Shown here piece after piece: positions 36,142 through 47,245 of a DNA stretch of 64,000 nucleotides. The first letter of the stretch is position 1. The number at the start of each line of letters is the position of its first letter. Made by a program: the position numbers and the translations under genes. Source of the DNA: Saxidomus purpurata (lineage: Eukaryota > Mollusca > Bivalvia > Venerida > Veneridae); contig JAFMSR010000012.1 of NCBI GenBank assembly GCA_022818135.1, positions 26,170,428 to 26,234,427 of the forward strand, written 5' to 3'. Below the pieces are notes generated by a model, which saw nothing but the letters and a program-made list of their open reading frames with translations, was not told the DNA's origin and did not search any database.

Positions 36142-36348
36142 CTACATCAGTTTTGTCCCTAGATTATGTTTAAGATGACTCAAAAATGTTCTTCTTTCCT
36201 GAAATATTTCTTCACAGCATACGCATTTGTTGGAATAATAATCCTGTGTATGCCATACTCGAAAATGATGCAAAAGGTTTCTCCAAAACAAAAAGTAATA
36301 ACCACATTTTGTGCACTGAAATATGAAAGTTTCTACTTTTGTTTCCAT
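36142..36348 (-). CDS. small C2H2 zinc-finger protein of the right arm
   Basis: 68 residues. The first finger is complete: CTKC, twelve residues, then H-x4-H in LLHHFRVWH. The second Cys/His cluster starts CVCCEEIFQERR and ends HLKH. This copy is the undamaged version of 30573-30767. It is first in the three-ORF series of this arm, followed at 126 bp by the basic ORF. Confidence 0.6.
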   Translation of the reverse strand: METKVETFIFQCTKCGYYFLFWRNLLHHFRVWHTQDYYSNKCVCCEEIFQERRTFLSHLKHNLGTKLM

Positions 36349-37493
36349 TTATAATTAATGTTAATGTTTACCTCAATCCAACAAAGGTTTAAGTTTTCAG
36401 TAAATTTCTCTGTTACTTAAGTAAATTCCTCATGTTACAAACAATGTCTCTGGTAAAAGTGATTTTCCCTCCTGTTTGGCAATACAGTTTGAATGATTTA
36501 AACATAAACAGGTTTTAAAATTTCACCTCCTGTTCTCCAGGGATTGATATCTACATACATATTATCATTACAGGGAACTTGTTCAAACCAATCTTTAACA
36601 TTTACACCTATTGTAACTAATCGAGTGACCAGGCTTCATAAAAGGCACAAGTTGAAATCCTAAATAATGCGACCTTACATTATATAGCTCAAAATCTAGA
36701 ATACCATAGCTTACACATTATAAATTCTTTTACATAAGTTTGAAAGTAAAATGTCTGTTTCTCCAGCAAAATATCGATTGCATTACATTTTACACTTATT
36801 GAACTGTGAACGTTCATCACTGTGTATTTGCAAAGACGAAATTTTGATCATTTTTATATGTTTTGTTGTTCCTTTTTTAACAACAAAGGGTATGCTAAAG
36901 TTTTAAATCAAATCTAAATAAATAAATATCACATATGTAATAAATACTGTTAAAGCAAAACAGAATATAAATCTGTTATAAAAACTATCGTGTGTATGTA
37001 TATTAACATATTAGCTAACCTTCTGTGTAATAGAGCAGATAGAAGTGGTTCACTGACTGTAAAAGAATGATTACTGGCGCGTGATTTGAATTCGATATTT
37101 ATTAAGTTTATGTTTAACGAACAGACGTATTTGCATTTTGCAACTGATTTTCTAACGTATTTAAGTGTTCCTCAATATCTTTCCTCATAATTATTATGAT
37201 AGTTGTCTTTAGTCTTTAAACTATTAGCCATTTGTTGCGTTAAACGAATAACGTAGTGCACTATAAAGCATTCAAACCTAGAACTCTATTGCAAGATGAC
37301 AACTGACTATCTGACCAATTGTAACCTTATTGTAGTGGATGGTATGAGACATGTAACATTATAAAGCAATTATTTTAACATTACGCTCCAGGTGGGTGTC
37401 ATTTAAACAATAAAGTCAGTCACGGTGTGCTTCACATCCCTATGTATATCTACTTTAAGCACCAATGCACGTTACAACCCAATGCGTTTTACG

Positions 37494-37582
37494 ACTTGGA
37501 CTGTTTTACCTCCCAATGTACTTTAAGATCTGGTGCATTTTCCCTCCCGTGAGGGATTTTGCACTCTGCTTTCCCTACTACT
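37494..37582 (-). repeat. right terminal inverted repeat
   Basis: Inverted copy of 28827-28915, ending CCCTACTACT, followed by the target duplication GATAGT at 37583-37588. Confidence 0.88.
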
Positions 37583-38026
37583 GATAGTGAAACAAAATTT
37601 TAACTATTAACCACAAAGCTCAGTGCGTGTGTAGCATTTTCTTGTTCAAATCTTGCTTCTGTGCTACATATCGTTCTCGGCATTAAAACTTAGATATCTA
37701 GTGTTTTACATTGTGTAGTGATACTCAAACAAGTTTGTTCAAGTCATGCCCCTATTGTCAAAATGACGGTACATTTGGGCTATATATCTAACGTAGACTT
37801 GTATAAAAGCATTCTTGTCCAAACTCACGAAGCTTTAGTGTGTGTCGTTCATATGACCGAATCCATATTTGGATTTTAATAGAACGTAAAAATGCGACCT
37901 TGCAAGTTAAAAGTCTTTGTGAAACTTAAAATTTTAATTGCTAAATGACAGTCCTTACACACCAAAAAAGCAAACATTTTGATATTTTTTTGAATATTTT
38001 CAGAAAATCGTAATATCTCAAGAGCA

Positions 38027-38908
38027 ATGCAGACATGTATTGCAGACCTCGTTGACACCATGCCGTTCAATGACAGTGAGTTACCTGACATTCTGATCCA
38101 AGAAGGTTGCATAACAGAAGATGAATGTAAATACATTCGGGAGAAAACAGACAGAAAGGATCAAGTACGAAAGCTGTTACTTCTGATAAGAGGAAGGAAT
38201 TTCGATATAATTAAAAAATATTTGGATGCCGCGGAAAAACACTGTCCGACTGCGGTCCAAAAGGTTTGGACCCATTACAACGCTCTCATGAATAAATGCA
38301 TGGGACCATGGGTGTGCCCTATGTGCGACCTAAAGGACTGTGTAGATGTGAAGTACGTTGTGGATACTCTGTACGGAAAGAGGGCAATCAGTACTGGTTT
38401 ATATACCACTATCTGTAATAGCCCGAATCCTGTGGGACAACAGGACTACCTGTGGGACTCAGTCTTAAAGGCATGTACAGGGGAAGATCTGAAATTTCTT
38501 ACAGATGCTTTAAAAGCAAAAAGACATTACAATCACATTGCTGATTCTTTAAGTATCTACCACAGACGCACGTCTAATGATGTTTATTGCCAATGTTCTA
38601 CTATAGGAACACCTCCAGCTCCTCCTCAGTCCGATACGGATGAAATCGAAAGTTCATCAACTTGTTCGCCGAAAAGTACGCCTTTTACTACCGATATTGA
38701 AGACAGCACAGACACTCTACATAGTAACCTTCAGATTGTAAGCGCAGAAACAGAAGAAGCGAAAATTGGAGATTGGTACAATATCAATATCATTGATGCT
38801 TACAACGATGAAGAGACATCATACAATAATTGTTTCAGTTTCCGGTGTTTGTCATGCTGCAGAAAGAAACCGGTTGAATTAAACAAATACTACCAGCTAG
38901 ATGTCTAG
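38027..38908 (+). CDS. tandem-CARD protein, probable innate-immune or death-signalling adaptor
   Basis: One exon, 293 residues. Residues about 1-85 form a CARD-like helical bundle (LPDILIQEGCITEDECKYI, then DQVRKLLLLI and FDIIKKYLDAAEK). About 104-178 look like a second, more diverged CARD, ending FLTDALK..YNHIADSL as CARDs do. A Ser/Thr/Pro- and acid-rich linker (190-250) follows, and then a C-terminal Cys cluster (C269, C274, C277, C278) before KK, which could be palmitoylated. CARDs assemble by homotypic contacts in caspase, NF-kB or antiviral signalling. No helicase, caspase or kinase domain is attached, so an adaptor is likely. A TTTTCAG acceptor lies 25-30 bp before the ATG, so an upstream non-coding exon is possible. 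AATAAA signals follow at 39006 and 39352. Confidence 0.72.
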   Translation: MQTCIADLVDTMPFNDSELPDILIQEGCITEDECKYIREKTDRKDQVRKLLLLIRGRNFDIIKKYLDAAEKHCPTAVQKVWTHYNALMNKCMGPWVCPMCDLKDCVDVKYVVDTLYGKRAISTGLYTTICNSPNPVGQQDYLWDSVLKACTGEDLKFLTDALKAKRHYNHIADSLSIYHRRTSNDVYCQCSTIGTPPAPPQSDTDEIESSSTCSPKSTPFTTDIEDSTDTLHSNLQIVSAETEEAKIGDWYNINIIDAYNDEETSYNNCFSFRCLSCCRKKPVELNKYYQLDV

Positions 38909-39005
38909 CTGCGTATGTTGAGCGATAAAAAAACTTGCGAAGTAGAGAGATATCACTTTTACGTACATGAGTACATGTATCATCTTTATAGACGAGATTA
39001 AAGTG

Positions 39006-39011
39006 AATAAA
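39006..39011 (+). terminator. candidate poly(A) signal of the CARD gene
   Basis: AATAAA about 100 bp after the stop codon at 38908. A second candidate is at 39352-39357. Which one is used cannot be told from sequence. Confidence 0.4.
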
Positions 39012-39394
39012 CAGCAAGCGCATATACTGTATATGAATTCAATAGGGACTGTTAACTGACTACGATATGTAACATGACATTCTACTTGTATATAACTTGT
39101 GTATATGTTACATGTATACTTAAAGTAACCAGCGATATATTATTTACTAATTTCTGAAGAACTTCATATAATTACATTGTATTAAAACATCATTGTACTT
39201 AATTCATATATTTACGGTTAAAACTATTGTAATGTACTCTAAATTCGGCGCTATTTGTAGGCTTGAAATGTGTTAATTCTCTTCATGTGTTCATGTATAC
39301 ATTTCGCACGTCAAACACATGTAATCAGTTAATTTTACTGTAACATTTTCAAATAAATGTATAAATCTCATACGATGTGATAACCATATTTAAT

Positions 39395-39660
39395 GTTAAA
39401 ACTTTTTATACGCCCGAAGGGACGTATAATACTATTACTCGTGGTGAGCGGGCGGCGTCCACACTTTGTCTGCTCTCTAAGTCGAACAGTTTTCATCTGA
39501 TCTTCATCAAACTTGGTAAAATATTTGTTGGCATACTATCTAGGCCAAGTTTGATAACCAGCGAAATCGACATACTATGCACTTTTGGATTATGGCCCTT
39601 GATTTATACAAAATTGACCAAATTTGGTGACGATCATATGAAAACTGTTTGACTTAGACA
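39395..39660 (+). repeat. dispersed repeat starting ATACGCCCGAAGGGACGTAT
   Basis: A short hairpin (ACGCCCGAAGGGACGT) at the start is followed by CATCAAACTTGG- and ATGGCCCTTGAT-type sequence common in molluscan interspersed repeats. A different repeat with GGGCGGGCGGACAACGCC lies at 41090-41520 in the other orientation. Confidence 0.55.
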
Positions 39661-39690
39661 GCAGGCAAGTTGAATTTGGTCAATTTTGTA

Positions 39691-41090
39691 GGAGGGGTGC
39701 CAGACCGGGTTTTCCGGCATGGGTAAACTCACCGGAAATGCCGATCCTATATGCAAGAAAAACCGGTCTGGCACCCCTCCCATGCCAGACGACTCTCGTT
39801 TATTCCTTATGACGTAACGTTATAAACATTGTGACGTCACTTTACTAAACACAACGTCGGAAAATCGTTTGTTTTTCATGATAATTCATCATTTTGATAA
39901 GTTTGCATTTACAAATCCACTTTAAAGTGCAAGACGGTATGCAAGAAAAAGTTTCCATCACGAGACACTTGGCTTAGATGGAAATATCCGTCACCTCGGG
40001 TAACTGTTTAGCGGGAACTCGGCAGAGCCTCGTTCCCGCCAAAACAGTTACCCTCGGTGACGGATATTTCGATCTGAACCTCGTGCTCATGACAGAAATT
40101 ATTATTCCGGCATGGGCAAAATCACCGGAAATGCCGATCCGATATGCAAGAAAAATTGGGGTGCCAGACCGGTTTTTCTTGCATATCGGATCGGCATTTC
40201 CGGTGAGTTTACCCATGCCGGAAAACCCGGTCTGGCACCCCTCCTATGCCAGACGACTCTCGAGAATCATTTATGACGTAACGTTATAAACATTGTGACG
40301 TCAATTTCCCAAACACAACGTCGGAAAATCGTTTGTTTTTCATGATAATTCATCATTTTGATAAGTTTGAATTAAGAAATCTACTTTAAAATGCAAGACG
40401 GCATGCAAGAAAAAGTTTCCACCATGAGACACTTGGCTCAGATGGAAATTTCTCACTTACCGGACAGAAAAATCTCTATTTTTAGCAGTGATGGAAAATC
40501 TTATCTCACATAGGGTTATCCCACACTCCGCGTGCACATCACATAAAAATCGAAAAATGACTGTAAAGTTTTTATTTTTGAAATAAACATAGGGTTATTG
40601 GTATTCATTTTCTTAGTTAGATCATTTTCAATCCATCTATATCAGTTTTGAAGTAAAATTCGAGAAAAAGTTGATTTTCATTTTTTCATCCCCATCCTGT
40701 ATTTAAACTTATTTTTGTCTTACTTGTGGGAAAATGCGATTCAAACGGTGAGAAAATAAATCTACCATGCCCATTGAGATGTGGATAAGGAAATCCAACC
40801 CTCGGGTTGAGATACGTCCAAAAAAACTCGGCAGAGCCTCGTTTTTTGGCCGTATCTCAACCCTCGGTGGGATTTCCTTATCCACAACTCATGAACATGT
40901 TAGATTCTCTATATCCGTCACCTCGGGTAACTGTTTTACGGGAACTCGGCAGAGCCTCATTCCCGCCAAAACAATTACCCTCGGTGACAGATATTTCGAT
41001 CTGAACCTCGTGCTCATGACAGAAATTATTATTCCGGCATGGGCAAAATCACCGGAAATGCCGATCCGATATGCAAGAAAAATTTAATCA
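39691..41090. repeat. cluster of long hairpins with a shared apex motif
   Basis: Perfect or near-perfect stems lie at 39691-39780, 39981-40070 (43-bp arms, 3-nt loop), 40107-40221 (49-bp arms), 40780-40886 (about 52-bp arms) and 40911-40994. Three of them share the apex ACTCGGCAGAGCCTCG with loop AGA, and a CCTCGGG/CCCTCGG box halfway down the stem, while the stem sequence of 40780-40886 is unrelated to the others. 39691-39990 recurs at 40158-40450, and 40060-40150 at 40990-41085. Open frames here come from the repeats. Function unknown. Confidence 0.85.
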
Positions 41091-42496
41091 CATGAAATAA
41101 AATGGCCCTTTTTCTATTTTTAGTAACAGTGACCTTGAGCTTAATCCTAGTAACCTTAAATGCAATCCCAAGCTGTGTCTCTATGCAAACTACATACACA
41201 CCAAGTTTCATTGCAATTGGTCACTCCTAAATAAAGTTATTAAGCGGAAACCAATGTTTGACGCCCGCCCGACATCGGCATTCTAATAAGCAGGTCCCCT
41301 CCCCCCCCAAAAAAAACCTGCTTCAAAAAACAATTAAAGTGAATTAACTATGGATATACTAGGCCAATCGTAACGAAACTTGCGAGTGCGCCGCGGCATT
41401 ATGTTATTGTATAATTATTTCAAGTTTCATGGAATTATATCCATTGGTTGTTTAGTTATGGCTCCGGGCGGGCGGACAACGCCAAAACAATATGCCTTCG
41501 CCTTTAGCGGCGGATACTAATTTACAATAGTACATTTTGTGCATTTGGAACTCCCTGTTTTAATTCGGATTGGTTTCCACTTCTTAGTAATTATCAATCG
41601 AAGGAATATTCAAGATTGGTTCTTACTCCCCGGAAAAAATCATGGTTGGTTCCCTCTTTACAGTAATAATCAGAGACGGTTTTAACTTCCCAGTAATGAT
41701 TAAACTATGGTAACCTGGAATATTGGAACGACTGCTATTATAATCAGAAATACATATTTAAGAAATTACTCCTCTATTGTCATTATATTTTGGTTTCCAT
41801 GGAAACGGAATCTTAATTACTTTTTGTACATATCTCTCAAATGTCAAAAAGTGAGACATGATGAAAGTTCTTAAAGAAAATTTAATTGCTCTTTGTAAAG
41901 ACATAACTGTAGAATCATATATACAGTAAGCATCGTATATAACGGACTCTGGATATAGCGAAAATCCAACTATAAGGAACATACATTTTTGTATTTTCTT
42001 TGCCCTAGTTCACAGGAACCCGGTGATACATCAAATCGTCTTAAAACGACCCGAGATACATCGAAATTGGTTTAAAGTTTGAAAAATCGGCGATAGTTCG
42101 TATTGGAAATGTGCACACATTACATAACAATGGATCGAATCATGTTTATACGAAATGCATTCAAATAAGCTCGAGTAAAGCGGTCTGAACCGTCCAAACG
42201 TGGGAGAAAACGGCGGAAAATCCAAACATAAACACTACCGACCAATTTATCCCTTCAATAACTTTTTTTATTTTTAGGTCCACGATCCAAAACGGGTGTG
42301 ACGATTTCATATATTACATGTGGCTATACAAAGGGCATGATAACAGTTCGATCAAATTTAAAATAAACATTTCCTTACCAATTTTCTTACCCGTCTCCCA
42401 AAAAAAACCCATTACATTTCCGCCATTTTGACCTGGAACTACATCAAATTCTCGCTTAAAGCCCCGAGATACATCGTTTACGTCCGGCCCCCTGGA
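41091..42496. other. repeat-rich stretch without a gene
   Basis: Contains 41205-41520, a dispersed repeat with TTTGACGCCCGCCCGAC, and a copy of the TATAAGGAACATA/GCGAAAATCC repeat at 41935-41990. ORFs on the minus strand are short and unrecognised. Confidence 0.5.
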
Positions 42497-43317
42497 AAGG
42501 CTAACAACTTTAATCCTAAACATACGACAATGTGTTTATCGTCTGCTTCGAAAAGTACCTGTTTGAAAGGGTATATAATTATTGTTACTGACACTAGGCA
42601 CAAACGGGTAAAGATAAATTAAGTATAGTAAAATTCGTTCGTAACGAACGCCTTGGGACCGTTTAAATGTGTTCCTTATATCTGGAGTTTGTTATATCCA
42701 AATAAGATAAAGAATAAAAAAATACCGAGCAGAGAAAATTTATTCCCTATATTCGGATTTTCGGTATATATACGGAATTTACTGTATACACAATCAGACC
42801 TATTTCAAGGCAGGCTTAAAAGCAAGGCTACAGTACAGTCAAGAATAACATAACAGAAAGCATTGACACCAAGGCAAGTCAGAATCGTTATCAAAATCTT
42901 ATAAACCAGGCAATAAGTATGATGACAGACACGGGAAATAGTATATCAACTTATCACTTAAAACCTCTCAGACACTCCCCTTATTATTTGATATCAGACA
43001 TTTCAAAGAGTTAAAATAAGAAAACAGGTTTTGTAATTACGAAAGTGGTCAGCTCATTTATGGAGCTATTTTTATAATAGTATTCAGTTATTATTTTATG
43101 TTTTTCGGTGGTTTATCGAAATACAACGGTGGATTATATTCCTATAAACTCACTGTCCACGCAGTGAAAATTATCAAAATATGTTACCCGGATTAACGTC
43201 TAAAAGTATACCGAGCGTAATGAATGCCGAAAACCATATGACGATGACGTCGTTAAAATGAAGTCATGTTTGTGATGCTTTCTGGTGACGTTTCTCGCGA
43301 TTTTCGACATTTTATTG

Positions 43318-43800
43318 AAATTTTTGATTACATTTAGTGGCTTATTTCCCCTTTGCACACAGTTAGTGGCTCATTTCAGTTTTGCATACATTTAGTAGCT
43401 TCTTTCCGTTTTTCATACATTTAGTTGCTTCTTGCCTTTTACATACATTTACTGGCTTATTTCCTTTCTGCATATATTTAGTGGCGTATTTCCTTTTTGC
43501 ATACATTTAGTGGGTTCTTTCCTTTTTACATACATTTAGTGGCTTATTTCAGTTTTGCATACATTTAGTGGCTTCTTTCCTTATTGCATACATTTAGTAG
43601 CTTCTTTTCTTTTTATATAAATTTAGTGGCTTCTTTCCTGTTTGCATACATTAAATTGTAATCATGCATTTCCTGTTTGTATACATTTGGTTGCTTATTT
43701 CCTTTTTGCATACATTTAATTTAGTGGCTTCTTTCCTTTTTACATACATTTATTGGCTTTTTACCTGTTTGCATACATATAACGACGATGTATTTCCTTT
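43318..43800. repeat. minisatellite, about 30-bp unit, second copy
   Basis: Same unit family as 1765-2440 (GCATACATTTAGTGGCTTCT, TTCCTTTTT), with fewer units. Confidence 0.88.
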
Positions 43801-44673
43801 TTTTATACATTCATTTGCTTTTTTCTTAAGCATAATCAAATCGTTTCATCAACTCTGTTTGAGATTGAACAGACCAAAAATGCAATAAACAGCGAATATA
43901 CGAGACCGGATATAGCGAAAATCCGGATATAAGGAACAAATGATCTCTGCCCGTGGGTTTTTTCTTTCTTTATTTTATATGAAAATGTTATTTGGATATA
44001 CCAAACTCCGGATACAAGAAACACATTTACATAGTAACAAGGAGTTCGTTATAAACGGACTTTACTGTATTCTGGTTACATACATCTTCAACATAATAAA
44101 CAGAATATAAATCTTTCAAGACTTTCTCACGTACAATTTAAAGAAGGTATGTTGCTGTCTTAATGAAATCTCATTATCAGATATAGCGAAAGCTGAGGAC
44201 AAAATTTCTTTAGTTTATATAATTGGATTCAAACTGACTGTAAAAGTAATTCCATCGTGTATATATTCCTAAAACATTGACATATGGATTGACTGAGGAC
44301 AAAATGATAAGCAAGAATTAATCAACACAGCTTAGGATTTAATAACTGTGTACTTAAATTATGTTGTATAGGTCACCACAGATACAGAGCCGAACTATAT
44401 ATATATATATCATTTCCGGAATATTTTTCATCATAGTGTTGCCATAAACATTTTTAAACACATTGTGTATTGTATTGTATTGAGACTGTGAAGGCATTGG
44501 ATTGAGATATACACATTATTTGTATCGCAATCGTGTAAACTGTTTCCGTAAAAGAATAATATGTACTACATGTTTTAATAAGACGCATGATTGAAATTTA
44601 CGGTTTTCCCCGCATTTCGATTATCAACTGTGACATTACTGGAGTAAGTATACATTTTAAACACAAGGAATAA

Positions 44674-45706
44674 ATGATGTCATTGAACAATTCAACTTCC
44701 GTTTATTCTACAAATCTGGCAAAAGTCGGATTGGCTTATCTGGTGCCCGAATGGAGCAGGGACGTTATGACTATTTATTTGGCCATTATATTCTTTCTTG
44801 GAGTGCCGGGAAACAGTCTGATTACGGCAATACATCTTAGGAACCGGAGCAAAACTGTGACGGACTGGTTTGTTCTATTCATAGCACTCTGTGACATGAT
44901 ATCGCTGTTGATATGTATACCAACGTTTCTGATCATTATGCGGCAATGGTGGGTATACATCGGAACAACGTTTTGGTGCAAATTTTATTATTACGTACTA
45001 CACAGTGTACTTTTCTTCAACGATCTTAATTCTGTTTGTAAGCCTGCATCGCTATAAAATAACTTTAGGTGACCGGATGTTTTTTACACCAAATAGAACG
45101 GCGAATACCTGCATCTTGATCGTCATGGGAGTAAGTGTTTTCAATATACCCACCTTGTATACAGCAAACAATAACACACTTGGTCACTGCATTTTGGATC
45201 TAAATGCAACAAACATTCAGATATACTTGCATGTAATAGCATATATAGTTTTATTGATTTCAAAAATTATAGTTACAGTACTATATTGCAAAATTATCTA
45301 CCAGATACGATTCAAAATAAGGATCGAACCCACACTGCCGAACACAGATGTTACTATCCCTCAAACGCCGGTTGTTACCAATCGGCAACAAATGCCAAAC
45401 CTTGACACAAGACCTGTTCAGGAAAACTTTTCCATGCAAAATCAAATTACCAGAAAAAGGGCTTTAAAAGCAACAAAAGCGATTGGACTTGTTGCGGCTG
45501 TGTTCATCATCACAACCACGGTTCCTTCTACCGCAGGCATCATCTTTGAGGCCATAAAGACGGAAGATAATCAAAGTGGACAAATTGCAATTTTCTTCTT
45601 GACGCGGGGATATTTAATCAACAATTTCGTAAACCCCATATTATACCTGTGGCTATACCCAACATACAGAGATAGAGCTGGATCCATTGTTCCTTGCTTA
45701 ACTTGA
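44674..45706 (+). pseudogene. GPCR, second copy, frameshifted in TM3
   Basis: The gene matches 3172-4206 throughout, but the stretch before the HRY motif has lost a net 2 bp near 45005-45022, where the first copy reads CACACAGTGTACACTTC and this one CACAGTGTACTTTTC. The upstream frame stops at 45057, and the downstream frame keeps TM4 to TM7 including NPILY. By eye, about a dozen amino-acid differences but only about four silent ones separate the copies, which fits relaxed constraint. A sequencing error in the short T run is possible. As written, a truncated receptor ending in TM3 would be made, which could not signal. Confidence 0.8.
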
Positions 45707-46280
45707 TATTTTGATCAAAAATTAATATATCTTTTGTTTCCCTGAACATTTCCAATAAAAGATGGTAGAATTCGTGATAGGTAGATTTTAAATACTACGA
45801 ACTATTTGATTAACGGCGACATCGCTACTTTCTTATTTTGGTTGCGTAAAAAGTTTCACTGGCCATGGATTTCTTTTCATTTTCATTTGATGATATACAA
45901 TTTTCATGAATTATTTCCTTTTATTTTTCACGATTAGCCATCATAGAAATTTGACAAAGGTTTCGCGCCAGTTGTCAGTTTTGTTTGGTTGTGTTAAATC
46001 AAATCCCCCCGCCCGCCGTAAAAGGCGCCCATATTCATGTTTCGCCATATATTTCAACAGTTTTGGTTCATGTTGTCTTTTTTCATACTATCCACTTTTT
46101 TGTTCATCATTTTCATTGACATGATGTATTCATTATTTGTATTATTCTATGAAGTTTGATTTGGTCGTACTCTATACTTTGTCACCTTCTCATACCCTTT
46201 TTCAATATACATGTATTATCAATAATGCCTTTTGCTGGATTTTGTATGTGTCGCTTTGAATTTTATGTTTACAATAACTG

Positions 46281-46405
46281 TAATATATACATTACGCGCA
46301 CGCACGTACGCACAGACACACGCACGCACCGACAACACACAGACAGACATCCGCACGCACGCACGAACGCACACACACACGCGCGCACGCACGCACGCAC
46401 TCACT
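46281..46405. repeat. ACGC/ACAC microsatellite
   Basis: Mixed CGCACGCACG and ACACACACAC runs, with several open frames on both strands that are artefacts of the repeat. Confidence 0.9.
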
Positions 46406-46615
46406 ATATACTGTGCATGAGTTTATTTGCACAAGATATGGAAGGACATATTGATTCTGTGTATAATCAAAGCGCTGAAGGCACTGAAAATGTTCGGTCT
46501 GAAACATAGATTATCGTAAGGATTGATACTTAGGAGAGAAATGTTGAACACATGTTTTGCAATATGTCTGATAGTTTTAAATGGAACATCTGACCACTTG
46601 ATGTAACAGCTTATT
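46406..46615. other. no gene seen
   Basis: No supported feature. Confidence 0.4.
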
Positions 46616-46725
46616 GAGCAATGTTACGGACGGCGAGATTCCTACTTTGTCAAGTGGTTAGAGAAGCTGAAACTTCTCAATCATTGAGAGTCTTGGGATC
46701 GAGCCCCGTTACTGACCACGTCTCT
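46616..46725 (+). repeat. tRNA-derived SINE-like element
   Basis: AAGTGGTTAGAGAAGCT fits a pol III A-box, and GGGATCGAGCCCCG a B-box about 45 bp later. The long variable-arm-like section suggests a Leu or Ser tRNA ancestor. It does not fold as a complete tRNA. Confidence 0.5.
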
Positions 46726-47245
46726 TTATGTGAGAAAGTTTGCAATTTTTTTTAGAAGAAAAAAGTTATAGTTCCCTACCAGGAATTATCGTAAGATTAA
46801 CTGCCCGCCTGTAAATAAACGTATATGTAACTGAAATGTATTTCCTTTGTCGTATATCTTTTTTCTAGTCTAAGTCATGAATAAACGTGACGTGACGTAA
46901 CGTCCGATGTTGCGGGTTTTTGGCAATTTCTAGCGTATACATTATTTATTCTGACTGCATAGTAGTAAATTTAAAGAAAAATATGTGAAGCCGTATATTT
47001 AAATAAAGGAAAAAGGTTATTGTACATTACTATGTAACAGATTATTAACGGCTAAAATTGCATTTATGATTGTCTAGCGAAAATGTCCATATATAGAAAA
47101 ATGTAAAAACATGTGTAAATATACTCGAATAAAACTGTAATTATAATTCAGCCGATGATTTATCGTAAATTTCTTCATCGTATCAAAAATGCGTTTTTTC
47201 TCTTCTTTCAAATGATACCATATGCCTGCCCAGTCTATCATCAAA

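Larger units (their letters stand above)
28827..37582. mobile_element. palindromic Polinton/Maverick-like element, 8756 bp
   Basis: Terminal inverted repeats of 89 bp (28827-28915 and 37494-37582) begin AGTAGTAGGG and differ at only about two sites. GATAGT flanks the element on both sides (28821-28826, 37583-37588) as a 6-bp target duplication. Ends starting AG plus a 6-bp duplication are the known signature of Polintons. Inside, 29819-32146 and 34764-37333 are inverted copies of about 2.3-2.6 kb, each with three ORFs pointing to a 2.6-kb spacer. The left arm has 872 extra bp (28947-29818); the right arm has about 230 (36421-36652) and 145 (37345-37490) extra. No polymerase B, retroviral-type integrase, ATPase, protease or capsid gene is visible, so it must depend on other elements for movement. 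Confidence 0.8.

Noticed and set aside
46156..46509. 117-residue ORF and several opposite-strand frames
   Set aside because: Come from the ACGC/ACAC microsatellite.
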